Source: Galbitalea sp036271875 (GTDB taxonomy: Bacteria > Actinomycetota > Actinomycetes > Actinomycetales > Microbacteriaceae). Taken from it: DNA of 64,000 nt. A model generated the notes under the pieces. That model made no database searches and was not told where the DNA came from. It saw only the letters and a list, made by a program, of their open reading frames with translations. A program made the position numbers and the translations under genes. Shown here piece by piece: positions 50,998 through 59,431 of the stretch (positions within the stretch are counted from its first letter, which is position 1; each line of letters opens with the position of its first letter). Location of the stretch: contig DATAZU010000017.1 in assembly GCA_036271875.1 (NCBI GenBank), positions 124,001 to 188,000 of the forward strand. The letters run 5' to 3'.

Positions 50998-51689
50998 TAG
51001 TGAAGGTACCCATCTTCCGCGGCGCGGCGGATCAGATCCGCCTTCTTACCGGCGGGACGATTCACTTTCGCATACTTTTCCCGAACGCGCCTGAGGTACG
51101 TCTTCGCCGTCTCGTACCGCACGTTGAGTTCGGCGGCGACCTCTTCGGTGCTGTAACCGGCGACGTAGAGCTTGAGGGCATCGATCTCGCTGGCACTCAG
51201 CTTAGGTCGCGATTTTGCATCGATAATGGCCGGTTGCGGTCGCCGCTGGATGGGGATGCTCGCGTTACGCTCCACTCCCATGACTTCGCGCGCGGTGTCC
51301 ATGACCTCGCGCATGGGCAGCGATTTCGACAGGAACGCCGCTGCTCCCGCCGCAATTGCCCGATCGCGTGACTCCTGCGAGTCCAGGCTCGACAGCACGA
51401 TGACTTTTGCACCTGCGGCGCGGCACGTTCGCACGCGAGCCTCAATCGACACGGGCTCCTTGAGTTGGAAGTCGATGAAAACGAGATCGGTGGGGAAATT
51501 ATCGCTGTGCACCAACTGAAGCCACGTGCTCGCGCTCAGGACTAGTTCGAAATCGGGCGCGTTGGCGCTGATCCAGCTGCTCAAGCTGTCGAGCAGAACC
51601 TCGTGGTCATCGAGCAGCGCGAGACGCACGCGCGGGACGTCGGCGCGCGCGCGCAGCGACGAAGTCCCCACTACGTCACTTGTGGTCAT
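50997..51689 (-). CDS. LuxR-type response regulator
   Basis: 230 residues. Receiver domain with DDHEV, the phosphoacceptor Asp in LVFIDFQL, VIVLSS and the Lys in FLSKSLP. The C-terminal helix-turn-helix (LSASEIDALKLYVAGYSTEEVAAELNVRYETAKTYLRRVREKYAK) is of the NarL/FixJ type. It overlaps the second kinase-like gene by 14 bases. It forms a signalling unit with the two membrane proteins upstream. Confidence 0.92.
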   Translation of the reverse strand: MTTSDVVGTSSLRARADVPRVRLALLDDHEVLLDSLSSWISANAPDFELVLSASTWLQLVHSDNFPTDLVFIDFQLKEPVSIEARVRTCRAAGAKVIVLSSLDSQESRDRAIAAGAAAFLSKSLPMREVMDTAREVMGVERNASIPIQRRPQPAIIDAKSRPKLSASEIDALKLYVAGYSTEEVAAELNVRYETAKTYLRRVREKYAKVNRPAGKKADLIRRAAEDGYLH

Positions 51690-52833
51690 AGGAAAACCTT
51701 AGTGTCAGGGTCGGCGCCTGGAAGCTGACCTGCAGGTCACTGAAAGCAATTCGTAATACCGCGAAGTATGGGGCGAGACCCGATCTCGTGAGCGAATCGT
51801 CTGCATCCAGCTTCGCCGTCACCGTCACCGCGGCACGTTCTCCGTCTGGAGCAATGAGGATTGCAAACCCATCAGGGTCGGACCCGGGGTGATCAAATAA
51901 CGCCACGATGACCGCTCTCGTCACTATTCGCTGCTCTGTCGTCATCTGCGATGCGAGCCGGCTCGGATCCTGCACCACCTCGGAGCCGGGCGCATTGGCG
52001 CGCTCCGCCGCCAGGTGATCCATGATCGTGTCGAGCCAGCTCCGGTCGACGTCGGCCACCATGGCGGACCGGATGGTCGCGGCGATCTCTCGGGCACGGG
52101 CCCGATCCTCGCTGGTGAGTGGATCGCGAACCAGCAACTCCGTGAAGAACGGGACGACGGTGTCGTTCAAGATGCTCACCCGGTCGTCATGGATGGATCG
52201 CACCACGCGATCCTTCATCGCCGGACTCACCGATCGATCGGATACCGGGGCCCCCGCGTACCAGCGGCCAAGTGACCTGACGAGCACGGCGGAGTACGCG
52301 GTAGCGCCGGCACCCAGTGCGATGACCGGCAGCGATGCATCCAGCACATCGACAAGTGGCGGCATCGAATCGTGCAGCGATGCCGGATGAATAACCGCAA
52401 CAAATCCGGTCAGCAGACCGCCGAGAATGGTTGCCGCAACGAGTTCCCGCGCCGGTCGGTATGAGCTGAGTTGCACCAGTACCAGGCCAACGAGGATCGG
52501 AGCCCACTCGTTCAGGATGGCGGCCCGATTGTTCCAGGTGGCGATCGCGTAGAGAACCAGTCCGCATCCGGCGACGACCAGAACGATGACGAAGCCCGAT
52601 CGTCGAAACGGCGCACGCATGGGGCTCGACCAGTAGTTGATGCCGAGCACCGAGAGCGCCGTCGCGACGACCGCAAGGACGACGGCAATCGGATCAGATA
52701 CCGCCGGCCAGCTGAGTGCGGTCACGACCGTCGACAGGATCACGATGCCGATCGAAAACACCAGGGTGATCGGCCGCGACCCGTAGCTCCCAACGGGATC
52801 CAACTGCTGGTAGGACAGCTCCCTGTCGCTCAT
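51676..52833 (-). CDS. Membrane sensor with degenerate histidine-kinase module
   Basis: 385 residues from the ATG at 52833 (overlaps the first kinase stop by ATGA). The N-terminal half contains about six hydrophobic segments. After it SIHDDRVSILNDTVVPFFTEL looks like a dimerisation/HisKA_3-type box with a His. The rest should be the ATPase, but the DxGxG and GxG loops are absent (LIAPDGERAAVTVTAKLDADDS is what remains). Probably a partner that cannot bind ATP, working with the kinase encoded just upstream. Confidence 0.75.
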   Translation of the reverse strand: MSDRELSYQQLDPVGSYGSRPITLVFSIGIVILSTVVTALSWPAVSDPIAVVLAVVATALSVLGINYWSSPMRAPFRRSGFVIVLVVAGCGLVLYAIATWNNRAAILNEWAPILVGLVLVQLSSYRPARELVAATILGGLLTGFVAVIHPASLHDSMPPLVDVLDASLPVIALGAGATAYSAVLVRSLGRWYAGAPVSDRSVSPAMKDRVVRSIHDDRVSILNDTVVPFFTELLVRDPLTSEDRARAREIAATIRSAMVADVDRSWLDTIMDHLAAERANAPGSEVVQDPSRLASQMTTEQRIVTRAVIVALFDHPGSDPDGFAILIAPDGERAAVTVTAKLDADDSLTRSGLAPYFAVLRIAFSDLQVSFQAPTLTLRFSYDHK

Positions 52834-54035
52834 GCTGACTCCGTGGGTGTTGGCTTCGCGGGCACCTGGATGAGCACGGATGTTCCGCGGCCGGGCGTCG
52901 ACCACAGCCTCACCTCGCCGTTCACGGCCTCGATGCGTCGCCGCACGGACTGACGCAGCCCAAGACGGTCTGAGGCGACGAGCTGCTCCGAGAAGCCTCG
53001 TCCGGCATCGATGACCATGACCGAGACATCCGACTCCGAACCGATCACGACCACTTCGGCTCGCGAGACCTGCGCATGTCGCAGAACGTTCACGAGGCAC
53101 TGCTTCACGGCGAGACCGAGTGCGTCGTCACGCTCGCGTGACAGCCGGCCGATCGCACCGAGGTCGCCGGTGACGTCCACGACGAGCGAAAGGTCTCTCG
53201 CCTCTTGCACCGCGGTCAACAGTGCACTGCGTCGCCAGTCATTTCTGGCCTGATCATCCGAGGTCGGACCGGCGTCGTTCAACCATTCCTCGCCGATCAA
53301 AATCGCCAGGTCCTTTTCGATCTGGTTTCCCAGATAAGGATCGAGAGGACCGTCTTTGCCCGCGGAAATCGCCGAGAGATGATTGAGGACGGTGTCGTGC
53401 ATGATCGCGGCGGCCTTGACCTCGATGCGATAGCGGAGCACGGACAGCTCTTCGTCGATGACGGCGCGATCAAGTTCCGGGCGCACGGCGACCCTCCTGC
53501 TCCGAGTCAGGGCATCCGTGCCTTCGACCAGCAGCAGTCCAATCACGACCACGACCGAGATGACGTCGAATCGGTAGCTGGATCCCGTCGCGATGTCGGC
53601 GGCGAGCGCGGCCAGCTGGCTCAACGCGAATCCGATCACTCCCCAGATGATCGTCGATGTCGGCACAAATCCGGAGCCACAGACGAGTACGAGCGACACG
53701 GATACCAGCGACAGCACAAGACTGTCGCTCGATTGAAGTGATGGCACCGCCGAAAGGAGGGCCACCGACACCAGGTACTGGGTGATGGATCCCACCACGA
53801 GAAACACCGCCGAGATGACGAACGTGCGAAGTCGATCCAGCAGGACGAGCAATGCAAGTGTGACAACGATCGGCACCAGCACGGGCCAGATGATTGCGTG
53901 CGGAGCCGCCGATTGGTACCCGACGACCTCGAGGATCGCCCCGCACAGCACCGTGTATCCGGTGACGTGGGCAAACCGACTGAATGCCCTGTTCACCGCC
54001 TGAAGGCCAACCGGTTGGGTTTGGCCTTGGGTCAC
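52830..54035 (-). CDS. Membrane sensor histidine kinase
   Basis: 401 residues with about six N-terminal transmembrane segments, a HisKA_3-like box (KAAAIMHDTVLNHLSAI, with the phosphorylated His in MHD) and a full HATPase_c domain: N box QCLVNVLRHAQVSRAEV, G1 VIDAGRGFS, G2 RLGLRQSVRRR, final GRGTSVLIQVP. It is the first gene of an operon kinase-kinase homologue-regulator-tdk. The stimulus is unknown. Confidence 0.88.
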   Translation of the reverse strand: MTQGQTQPVGLQAVNRAFSRFAHVTGYTVLCGAILEVVGYQSAAPHAIIWPVLVPIVVTLALLVLLDRLRTFVISAVFLVVGSITQYLVSVALLSAVPSLQSSDSLVLSLVSVSLVLVCGSGFVPTSTIIWGVIGFALSQLAALAADIATGSSYRFDVISVVVVIGLLLVEGTDALTRSRRVAVRPELDRAVIDEELSVLRYRIEVKAAAIMHDTVLNHLSAISAGKDGPLDPYLGNQIEKDLAILIGEEWLNDAGPTSDDQARNDWRRSALLTAVQEARDLSLVVDVTGDLGAIGRLSRERDDALGLAVKQCLVNVLRHAQVSRAEVVVIGSESDVSVMVIDAGRGFSEQLVASDRLGLRQSVRRRIEAVNGEVRLWSTPGRGTSVLIQVPAKPTPTESA

Positions 54036-54175
54036 TAACGCTCCTTAGACGGAAACTAACTCGCAAGGGCAGTATCGCATTGCATAGAAAGGTCTAGTAC
54101 CCCTTCTTATGGGTGCGTCGCGATCGAATATTCGGCTCGAGGCATCCGGCGTGACGACTGTGCGTCAGAACGGCC

Positions 54176-55228
54176 TCAGAACAGCGTCGGCTCGGGGTCA
54201 TAGTGCGCTGGCGAACGCAGCGCACGTGATCGCACGGTGCCGGTCGTTGGATTCAACTCACCGCGAAGGAGCCCGTGCTTTCGCGCCAGCGGCCGGAACT
54301 TGTCGGCCAGCCACTTGCGGTACTCCTTCGGCGCATACGAACTGAATTTGTACATGGCCTGGTAACGATCGACCAGCTCCGGGTGTTCGGCCGCCAGCCA
54401 CTGCATGAACCACTCGCGCGTCCCCGGCCGAAGGTGGAGTGCGGTGTGCATCACCGCAGAGGCTCCGGATGCGGCAACGCGCTCGAGGGCAGCATCCAGG
54501 TGCGCCCGGGTATCGGTCAGGTACGGCAGGATCGGCATGAGGAAGACGGTGACGGGCAGGCCGTATTCCCGCGCGGCGGCAACCGTGGCCAGCCGGGCGG
54601 CCGTGCTCGGAGTTCCGGGCTCGACTGACTGCTGGAGTTCGTCATCGTAGACCGCGATCGACATCGCCAGGTCGACCGGCACCTTCTCGTTCGCCTCCGC
54701 CAGCATGGGAAGGTCACGGCGCAGGAGGCTGCCCTTGGTCAGGATGCTGAACGGAGTACCGCTGTTGGTGAGCGCTTCGATGATGCCGGGCATCAGCTGA
54801 TAGCGCCCTTCGGCTCGCTGATATGGATCAGTGTTCGTCCCGAGTGCCACCGGATGCCGACCCCAGCTCGGCTTAGCAAGCTCTCGCGCGAGTACGTCGG
54901 CGACGTTGATCTTGACGATGATCTCGCTGTCGAAATCTTTGCCGGCATCGAGCTCGAGATAGGTGTGCGTGTTGCGCGCGAAGCAGTAGACGCAGGCATG
55001 ACTGCATCCGCGGTACGGGTTGATGGTCCAGCCGAACGGCATCATGCTCTGGCCGGGGACATGATTGAGCGCTGACTTGGCGAGCACCTCATGAAAGGTA
55101 ATGCCGGCGAATTCCGGCGTGCGGACTGAGCGCACCACGTTGCTCAGTCGCGCGATGGCACCGAGATTGCTCATGCCTGGCAGCGTCTCCGTCTGCTCGG
55201 CACTCAGTTTCTGACCCTGCCACCTCAT
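54176..55228 (-). CDS. Rv2578c-family radical SAM protein
   Basis: 350 residues. The cluster motif is CSHACVYC (C-x3-C-x2-C) after NPYRGC. TNTDPYQRAE and the SPL-like fold place it with the SPASM-less Rv2578c/DUF-type family related to spore photoproduct lyases. The long start WTINPYRG is conserved. A LexA box immediately upstream (55236-55253) points to DNA-damage control. Its substrate is unknown; a DNA- or RNA-repair role is possible. Confidence 0.87.
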   Translation of the reverse strand: MRWQGQKLSAEQTETLPGMSNLGAIARLSNVVRSVRTPEFAGITFHEVLAKSALNHVPGQSMMPFGWTINPYRGCSHACVYCFARNTHTYLELDAGKDFDSEIIVKINVADVLARELAKPSWGRHPVALGTNTDPYQRAEGRYQLMPGIIEALTNSGTPFSILTKGSLLRRDLPMLAEANEKVPVDLAMSIAVYDDELQQSVEPGTPSTAARLATVAAAREYGLPVTVFLMPILPYLTDTRAHLDAALERVAASGASAVMHTALHLRPGTREWFMQWLAAEHPELVDRYQAMYKFSSYAPKEYRKWLADKFRPLARKHGLLRGELNPTTGTVRSRALRSPAHYDPEPTLF

Positions 55229-55235
55229 TCACTCA

Positions 55236-55253
55236 TTCGAACATACGTTCGAA
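55236..55253 (-). promoter_or_regulatory. LexA (SOS) box
   Basis: TTCGAACATACGTTCGAA contains the actinobacterial SOS palindrome CGAAC-N4-GTTCG. It lies 8 nt before the radical SAM start, so SOS repression is expected. Confidence 0.85.
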
Positions 55254-55265
55254 CACGAGTCAAGG

Positions 55266-55337
55266 CGTTGCGGGCGGAGTTGTTGCCGCTGGGCGGAGTC
55301 GCTACCCCGCCCGGACGCTGCAGCTCCGCCCGCAACG
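55266..55337. repeat. Palindromic TIR element E8
   Basis: Perfect 14-bp ends CGTTGCGGGCGGAG / CTCCGCCCGCAACG. Read on the minus strand the interior includes CGGCAACAA. It lies between the mqo stop and the LexA box. Confidence 0.72.
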
Positions 55338-55351
55338 GGGAACCGCTCGCC

Positions 55352-56821
55352 TCACGGCGCGATTTCTAGCGCCGTCGCGGTTGTCGCGATGGTCTTCGCC
55401 GCGCGCTTCTCATCGTCCGAAAGCTGTTCGCCGTAGGTGGGCACCATGTCGACGAGCTTCGGCCGCCACGCATCCATCCGGTCGGGGAAGCACTTCTCGA
55501 CGAGGCCAAGCATGATCGGCACAGCTGTGGATGCGCCGGGGGAGGCCCCGAGCAGTCCAGCGATGCTGCCGTCGCCCGCAGCGACAACCTCGGTACCGAA
55601 CTGAATCCAGGTCCCCTTCTCGCGGTCCCGCTTAATCACCTGAACCCGCTGGCCCGCCGTGATCTTGTACCAGTCCGCCGGATCGGCATCTGGATAGAAC
55701 GCGAGAAGCTCCTCGAACTTGGTCGACGGCAGCGCAATCAGCTGGCCAACCAGGTAACGCACGAGACTGAGGTTGCTCGCGCCCGCGGCGATCATCGGAA
55801 CGAGGTTGTGCCAGCGGATCGATCTGATCAGGTCGAATGGGCTTCCGCTCTTCAGGAACTTCGGGCTGAACCCGGCGTACGGTCCGAACATTAGGCTGCC
55901 CTGGCCGTCCACGAAGCGGGTGTCGAGATGTGGCACCGACATCGGCGGAGCATCCGGACCGGCCTTGCCGTAGACCTTCGCCTGGTGACGCTTGACCAAA
56001 TCCTGGTTATCGCTGCGCAGGAATTCGCCGCTCACCGGGAAGCCGCCGTATCCGCGAATCTCTTTGATGCCCGACTTCTGCAGCAGGCCCAGCGCATAGC
56101 CACCCGCACCGACGAAGACGAACTTCGCATCATAGGTCTCGGGCGTGTTGCCAACCGTGTGCCGGGTACTGATGCGCCAGACGCCCTTGTGCTTCTTGAT
56201 CTTCTGCACGCTCTCCTCGAGTACCAGCTCAGCGCCGTTCGAGGTCAGATAGTCGAACAGTAGCTTCGTGAGGGCGCCGAAATCGACATCCGTACCGGCG
56301 TTCATGTGCGTTGCGGCGATGGGCTCGTCCTTGCGGCGACCCGGAATGAGCAGCGGGGCCCAGCCCCGGATGACGGACGCGTCAGTGCTGAATTCCATAC
56401 CCGCAAAAAGTGGGTGGTCCTTCAGCGCCTCGTAGCGCTTGCGGAGGTACTCGACGTTCTCCTCGCCGAACACGAAGCTCATGTGCGGAGTCGAGTTGAT
56501 GAAGGCACGCGGGTCTGGCAGCGCGCCGACGGTCAGCAGATGCGCCCAGAACTGGCGCGAGATCTGAAACTGCTCGTTGACTTTGACCGCACTCGAGATG
56601 TCGATCGTGCCATCGTCTCGCTCCGGTGTGTAGTTAAGCTCGCACAGCGCGGAGTGGCCGGTTCCCGCGTTGTTCCATGGATTCGAGCTCTCGAGAGCGA
56701 CTTCGGAAAGCCGCTCGAAGATGTGGATGTTCCAGGTCGGTTCTAGCTGATTGAGCAGGGTCCCGAGGGTGGCACTCATGATCCCGCCACCGATGAGGGC
56801 AACGTCGATGGGTTTGTTCAC
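55352..56821 (-). CDS. mqo: Malate:quinone oxidoreductase
   Basis: 489 residues from the GTG at 56821. FAD dinucleotide-binding start DVALIGGGIMSATLGTLL; SSNPWNNAGTGHSALCELNYTPE is the Mqo signature; GGYALGLLQKSGI, GFPVSGEF and the C-terminal GASPGASTAVPIML follow. It oxidises malate to oxaloacetate at the inner membrane face, reducing quinone. It stands alone; an E8 element follows its stop. Confidence 0.95.
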   Translation of the reverse strand: MNKPIDVALIGGGIMSATLGTLLNQLEPTWNIHIFERLSEVALESSNPWNNAGTGHSALCELNYTPERDDGTIDISSAVKVNEQFQISRQFWAHLLTVGALPDPRAFINSTPHMSFVFGEENVEYLRKRYEALKDHPLFAGMEFSTDASVIRGWAPLLIPGRRKDEPIAATHMNAGTDVDFGALTKLLFDYLTSNGAELVLEESVQKIKKHKGVWRISTRHTVGNTPETYDAKFVFVGAGGYALGLLQKSGIKEIRGYGGFPVSGEFLRSDNQDLVKRHQAKVYGKAGPDAPPMSVPHLDTRFVDGQGSLMFGPYAGFSPKFLKSGSPFDLIRSIRWHNLVPMIAAGASNLSLVRYLVGQLIALPSTKFEELLAFYPDADPADWYKITAGQRVQVIKRDREKGTWIQFGTEVVAAGDGSIAGLLGASPGASTAVPIMLGLVEKCFPDRMDAWRPKLVDMVPTYGEQLSDDEKRAAKTIATTATALEIAP

Positions 56822-56861
56822 TGCCCTAGTTTATCGACTTGATGCTGGGGAGAGCGGGCCG

Positions 56862-57440
56862 TCACACGGCCGCGGGAAGTCGCAGCTTCGCGAGCGCAGC
56901 ATCCATTTGCGCGGCGATCACCGCGTAACCCGCGTCGTTGGGGTGAAGCCCGTCGCTTGCCATGAGGTCCGGACGGTGGTCGATCCAGCGGGACGCCCCC
57001 TCGACATAGTCGGCGTCGATGAACTGGGCGGCAGTCCTCACCCATCCGGTGATGATCGCGAGCGATTCGGGCCGCTCATCCGTGTACCAAAACGGCTCGA
57101 CAACGATGAAGCGCGCCATGGGCAGTGCGAGCCGCAGGTATTCGAGATCGGTCGAGATCTGAGTGTGGATGCGGTCGGAAGCGAGCGCGAAGTTGAAGTT
57201 GTCATTCAGGCCCAGCGTCACGAAGACGATATCGGGAGAGCTCGCAATGATGCGGCTTGGCAGGTCGCCGTCACCGAAGTTGTGCCGGTTGTTCACAAAA
57301 CCGAGCCCGTTGATGCTCGGATTGAACTCGCGCCATCCGCGCTGGGCGCAGATGATCGAGGACCACCGGAGGGCGGCACTGGATGCGCCGGTGCCGAGCG
57401 TGTATGAATCGCCGTAGAACGCGACGCGGGCCTGGTCCAT
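56862..57440 (-). CDS. SGNH/GDSL-family hydrolase
   Basis: 192 residues. Block I is FYGDSYTLGTG (the Ser of GDS), block III is GLNDNFNF and block V is SDGLHPNDAGY with the catalytic Asp/His. There is no signal peptide. It is likely an esterase or lipase of small soluble substrates; the specificity is unknown. It faces the decayed DUF559 gene divergently. Confidence 0.86.
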   Translation of the reverse strand: MDQARVAFYGDSYTLGTGASSAALRWSSIICAQRGWREFNPSINGLGFVNNRHNFGDGDLPSRIIASSPDIVFVTLGLNDNFNFALASDRIHTQISTDLEYLRLALPMARFIVVEPFWYTDERPESLAIITGWVRTAAQFIDADYVEGASRWIDHRPDLMASDGLHPNDAGYAVIAAQMDAALAKLRLPAAV

Positions 57441-57478
57441 ACCCGGTATTCGGCGCGGTGCGTCGGTTGGAAAGCCCC

Positions 57479-57542
57479 CTGCGAAACTGCGGAGATGTTG
57501 GGCCGAGCAGGCGCAGAGTTCCTCATTCCTGCGAATTCGCAG
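57479..57542. repeat. Palindromic element E6, diverged
   Basis: The imperfect ends CTGCGAAACTGCGGA and the complement of CTGCGAATTCGCAGGA enclose about 34 bp. It lies between the GDSL hydrolase start and the decayed DUF559 gene, the same position E4 has at the right edge. Weaker than the other elements. Confidence 0.5.
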
Positions 57543-57584
57543 AATAGGTCCTCAGGTTTCCTCTCGCTCTCACCTCGTCGGCAA

Positions 57585-58228
57585 GCGGGTTTGTCCCAAT
57601 CTGCGCGCACACTACGTCGCCGCTCCCGACACTTGCGCAGTATTCGCGAATCACGGCCGTCCCACAGTCCGCGGCTCGCGAGTGCGCTGAACGATGTGAG
57701 CTTGCCACGATGGATGATCGCGATGACGGCTCACGCTCCGCGCACTCCGAAGGTCGTCCGAACTCCAATCGCACAGTTCCGGCACCGTTTTCTCGCAGCG
57801 GGCTGGTTAGACACTGGGTCCGGTAACGAGTGCCCGACCACTCCGAACCTGCGTGGCGTCAGTCCATCACGGATTCGCTCCTGGTCGCCAGCAAACATCT
57901 GACGCGAGACCAGTTCGTTGCGTGCGTGGATAGCGCGCTCCACACGAGTTCGCTTTCGCGTGCGGGGCTTCCTCAATTGGAGGCTTCACTCTCGGCACGG
58001 ATGCGACGGACGGGCGGCTCAGAACGAGTCGACCTCCTCCTGAATGGCTGGCTCGCCATCGAACTGGATGGTGACCGGTGGCATGACGTAGAACGCGATC
58101 GGCTACGCGACGCCGAGGTGGTTCGTCGAAGCTACCGTTTCGGCTTCGACCAGGTCGTCTCCGACTGGCAACGAACCGAAGCCACCGTTCTCGAGCTTCT
58201 TCATTACCCACCGCCCTCGCGAACGTAG
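57585..58228 (+). pseudogene. Decayed DUF559/AbiEi-like gene
   Basis: Pieces of the family occur in order but in different frames: LRAHYVAAPDTCA, then after a frameshift IRESRPSHSPRLASALNDVS, after another shift SNRTVPAPFSRSGLVRHWVR followed by an in-frame TAA at 57824-57826. From GTG 57830 the frame continues open to 58228: AWRQSITDSLLVASKHLTRD, ACVDSALHTSSLSRAGL, then RVDLLLNGWLAIELDGDRWH and DAEVVRRSYRFGF. Compared with the intact gene at 15109, the stretch before RVDLLL lacks about 30 residues. The 3' part could still be translated alone, but the whole reads as a decayed gene. Confidence 0.7.
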
Positions 58229-58303
58229 GAATATTCCGGTGCTCGGGATGCGAATCACCTCAATTCCGTCTGATGACGGATTTGTTCCTCAGTTCGGACC
58301 CGA

Positions 58304-59380
58304 CTAGGACGCGGGAACCAGCTTGGCGGGAACCAGCTTGGCGGCGACGAGTTCCGCGATCTGGACCGCGTTCAGGGCAGCGCCCTTGCGCAGGTTGTCG
58401 TTACTGATAAACAGCGCGAGGCCACGGTCTCCGGGCACACCTTCATCCTGGCGGATGCGGCCGACATACGACGGATCCTTGCCCGCCGCGTAGAGCGGAG
58501 TGGGAACATCCATCAGGACAACGCCCGGTGCATCCGCCAGCAGTTCTTTGGCGCGCTCGACCGACAGGGCCGATGCGAACTCGGCGTTGATCGAGAGCGA
58601 GTGGCCGGTGAAGACCGGCACACGGACGCAGATGCCGCTGACGAGCAACTCGGGGAGTTCGAGAATCTTGCGACTCTCGTTGCGCAACTTCTTCTCCTCG
58701 TCGGTCTCGCCGAGCCCATCATCAACGAAGTTGCCGGCGTGAGGGATTACATCGAACGCGATCGTCTTTGGAAAGGTGGAGTGCTCGGGGAAGGTCACGG
58801 CAGAACCGTCGTGCACGAGCCGGATGGTGTCCTGCGCCACTGCCGCGCGCGCCTGAGCGAGCAATTCCTCGCCACCGGCGAGACCCGCGCCCGAGACGGC
58901 CTGGTAGGTCGAAACGATGAGACGTTGAAGGCCGGCCTCGAGGTCGAGCACCTTGAGCACCGGCATCGCTGCCATGGTCGTGCAGTTCGGGTTGGCGACG
59001 ATTCCCTTGGTCGCCTGGTCGATCGCGTGCGGGTTGACCTCGCTCACGACGAGGGGAACATCCGGGTCCATGCGCCAGGCGGATGAGTTGTCGATGACGA
59101 GAACTCCTGCTGCCGCAAATCGCGGGCCCTGGATCTTCGACATGGTCGCGCCGGCCGAGAAGATGGCGACGTCCAGCCCGCTCGGGTCAGCCGTCGCGGC
59201 ATCCTCGATGACAATGTCCTCGCCCCTCCATGGCAGCGTCTTACCGGCGCTGCGCTCGGAAGCGAAGTAGCGGATCTCAGCTACCGGAAAGTCGCGCTCT
59301 TCCAGTAGCTCGCGCACGACGCCACCGACCTGGCCCGTGGCGCCAACCACGCCAATCCGGATGCCTGGAGATGTGCCCAT
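58304..59380 (-). CDS. asd: Aspartate-semialdehyde dehydrogenase
   Basis: 358 residues. N-terminal GVVGATGQVGGVVRELL (NADP), the catalytic Cys in VANPNCTTMAAMPVL, YQAVSGAGLAGGEEL and the His-containing RVPVFTGHSLSINAEF. It makes aspartate semialdehyde for lysine/DAP, threonine and methionine. The last residues AKLVPAKLVPAS come from a 15-bp duplication at the 3' end. It lies 51 nt downstream of lysC. Confidence 0.95.
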   Translation of the reverse strand: MGTSPGIRIGVVGATGQVGGVVRELLEERDFPVAEIRYFASERSAGKTLPWRGEDIVIEDAATADPSGLDVAIFSAGATMSKIQGPRFAAAGVLVIDNSSAWRMDPDVPLVVSEVNPHAIDQATKGIVANPNCTTMAAMPVLKVLDLEAGLQRLIVSTYQAVSGAGLAGGEELLAQARAAVAQDTIRLVHDGSAVTFPEHSTFPKTIAFDVIPHAGNFVDDGLGETDEEKKLRNESRKILELPELLVSGICVRVPVFTGHSLSINAEFASALSVERAKELLADAPGVVLMDVPTPLYAAGKDPSYVGRIRQDEGVPGDRGLALFISNDNLRKGAALNAVQIAELVAAKLVPAKLVPAS

Positions 59381-59431
59381 GATGCCCGTCCTGCCCGTGA
59401 AAAAGACTTGATCCTCAAGTTTACGGTGCGA

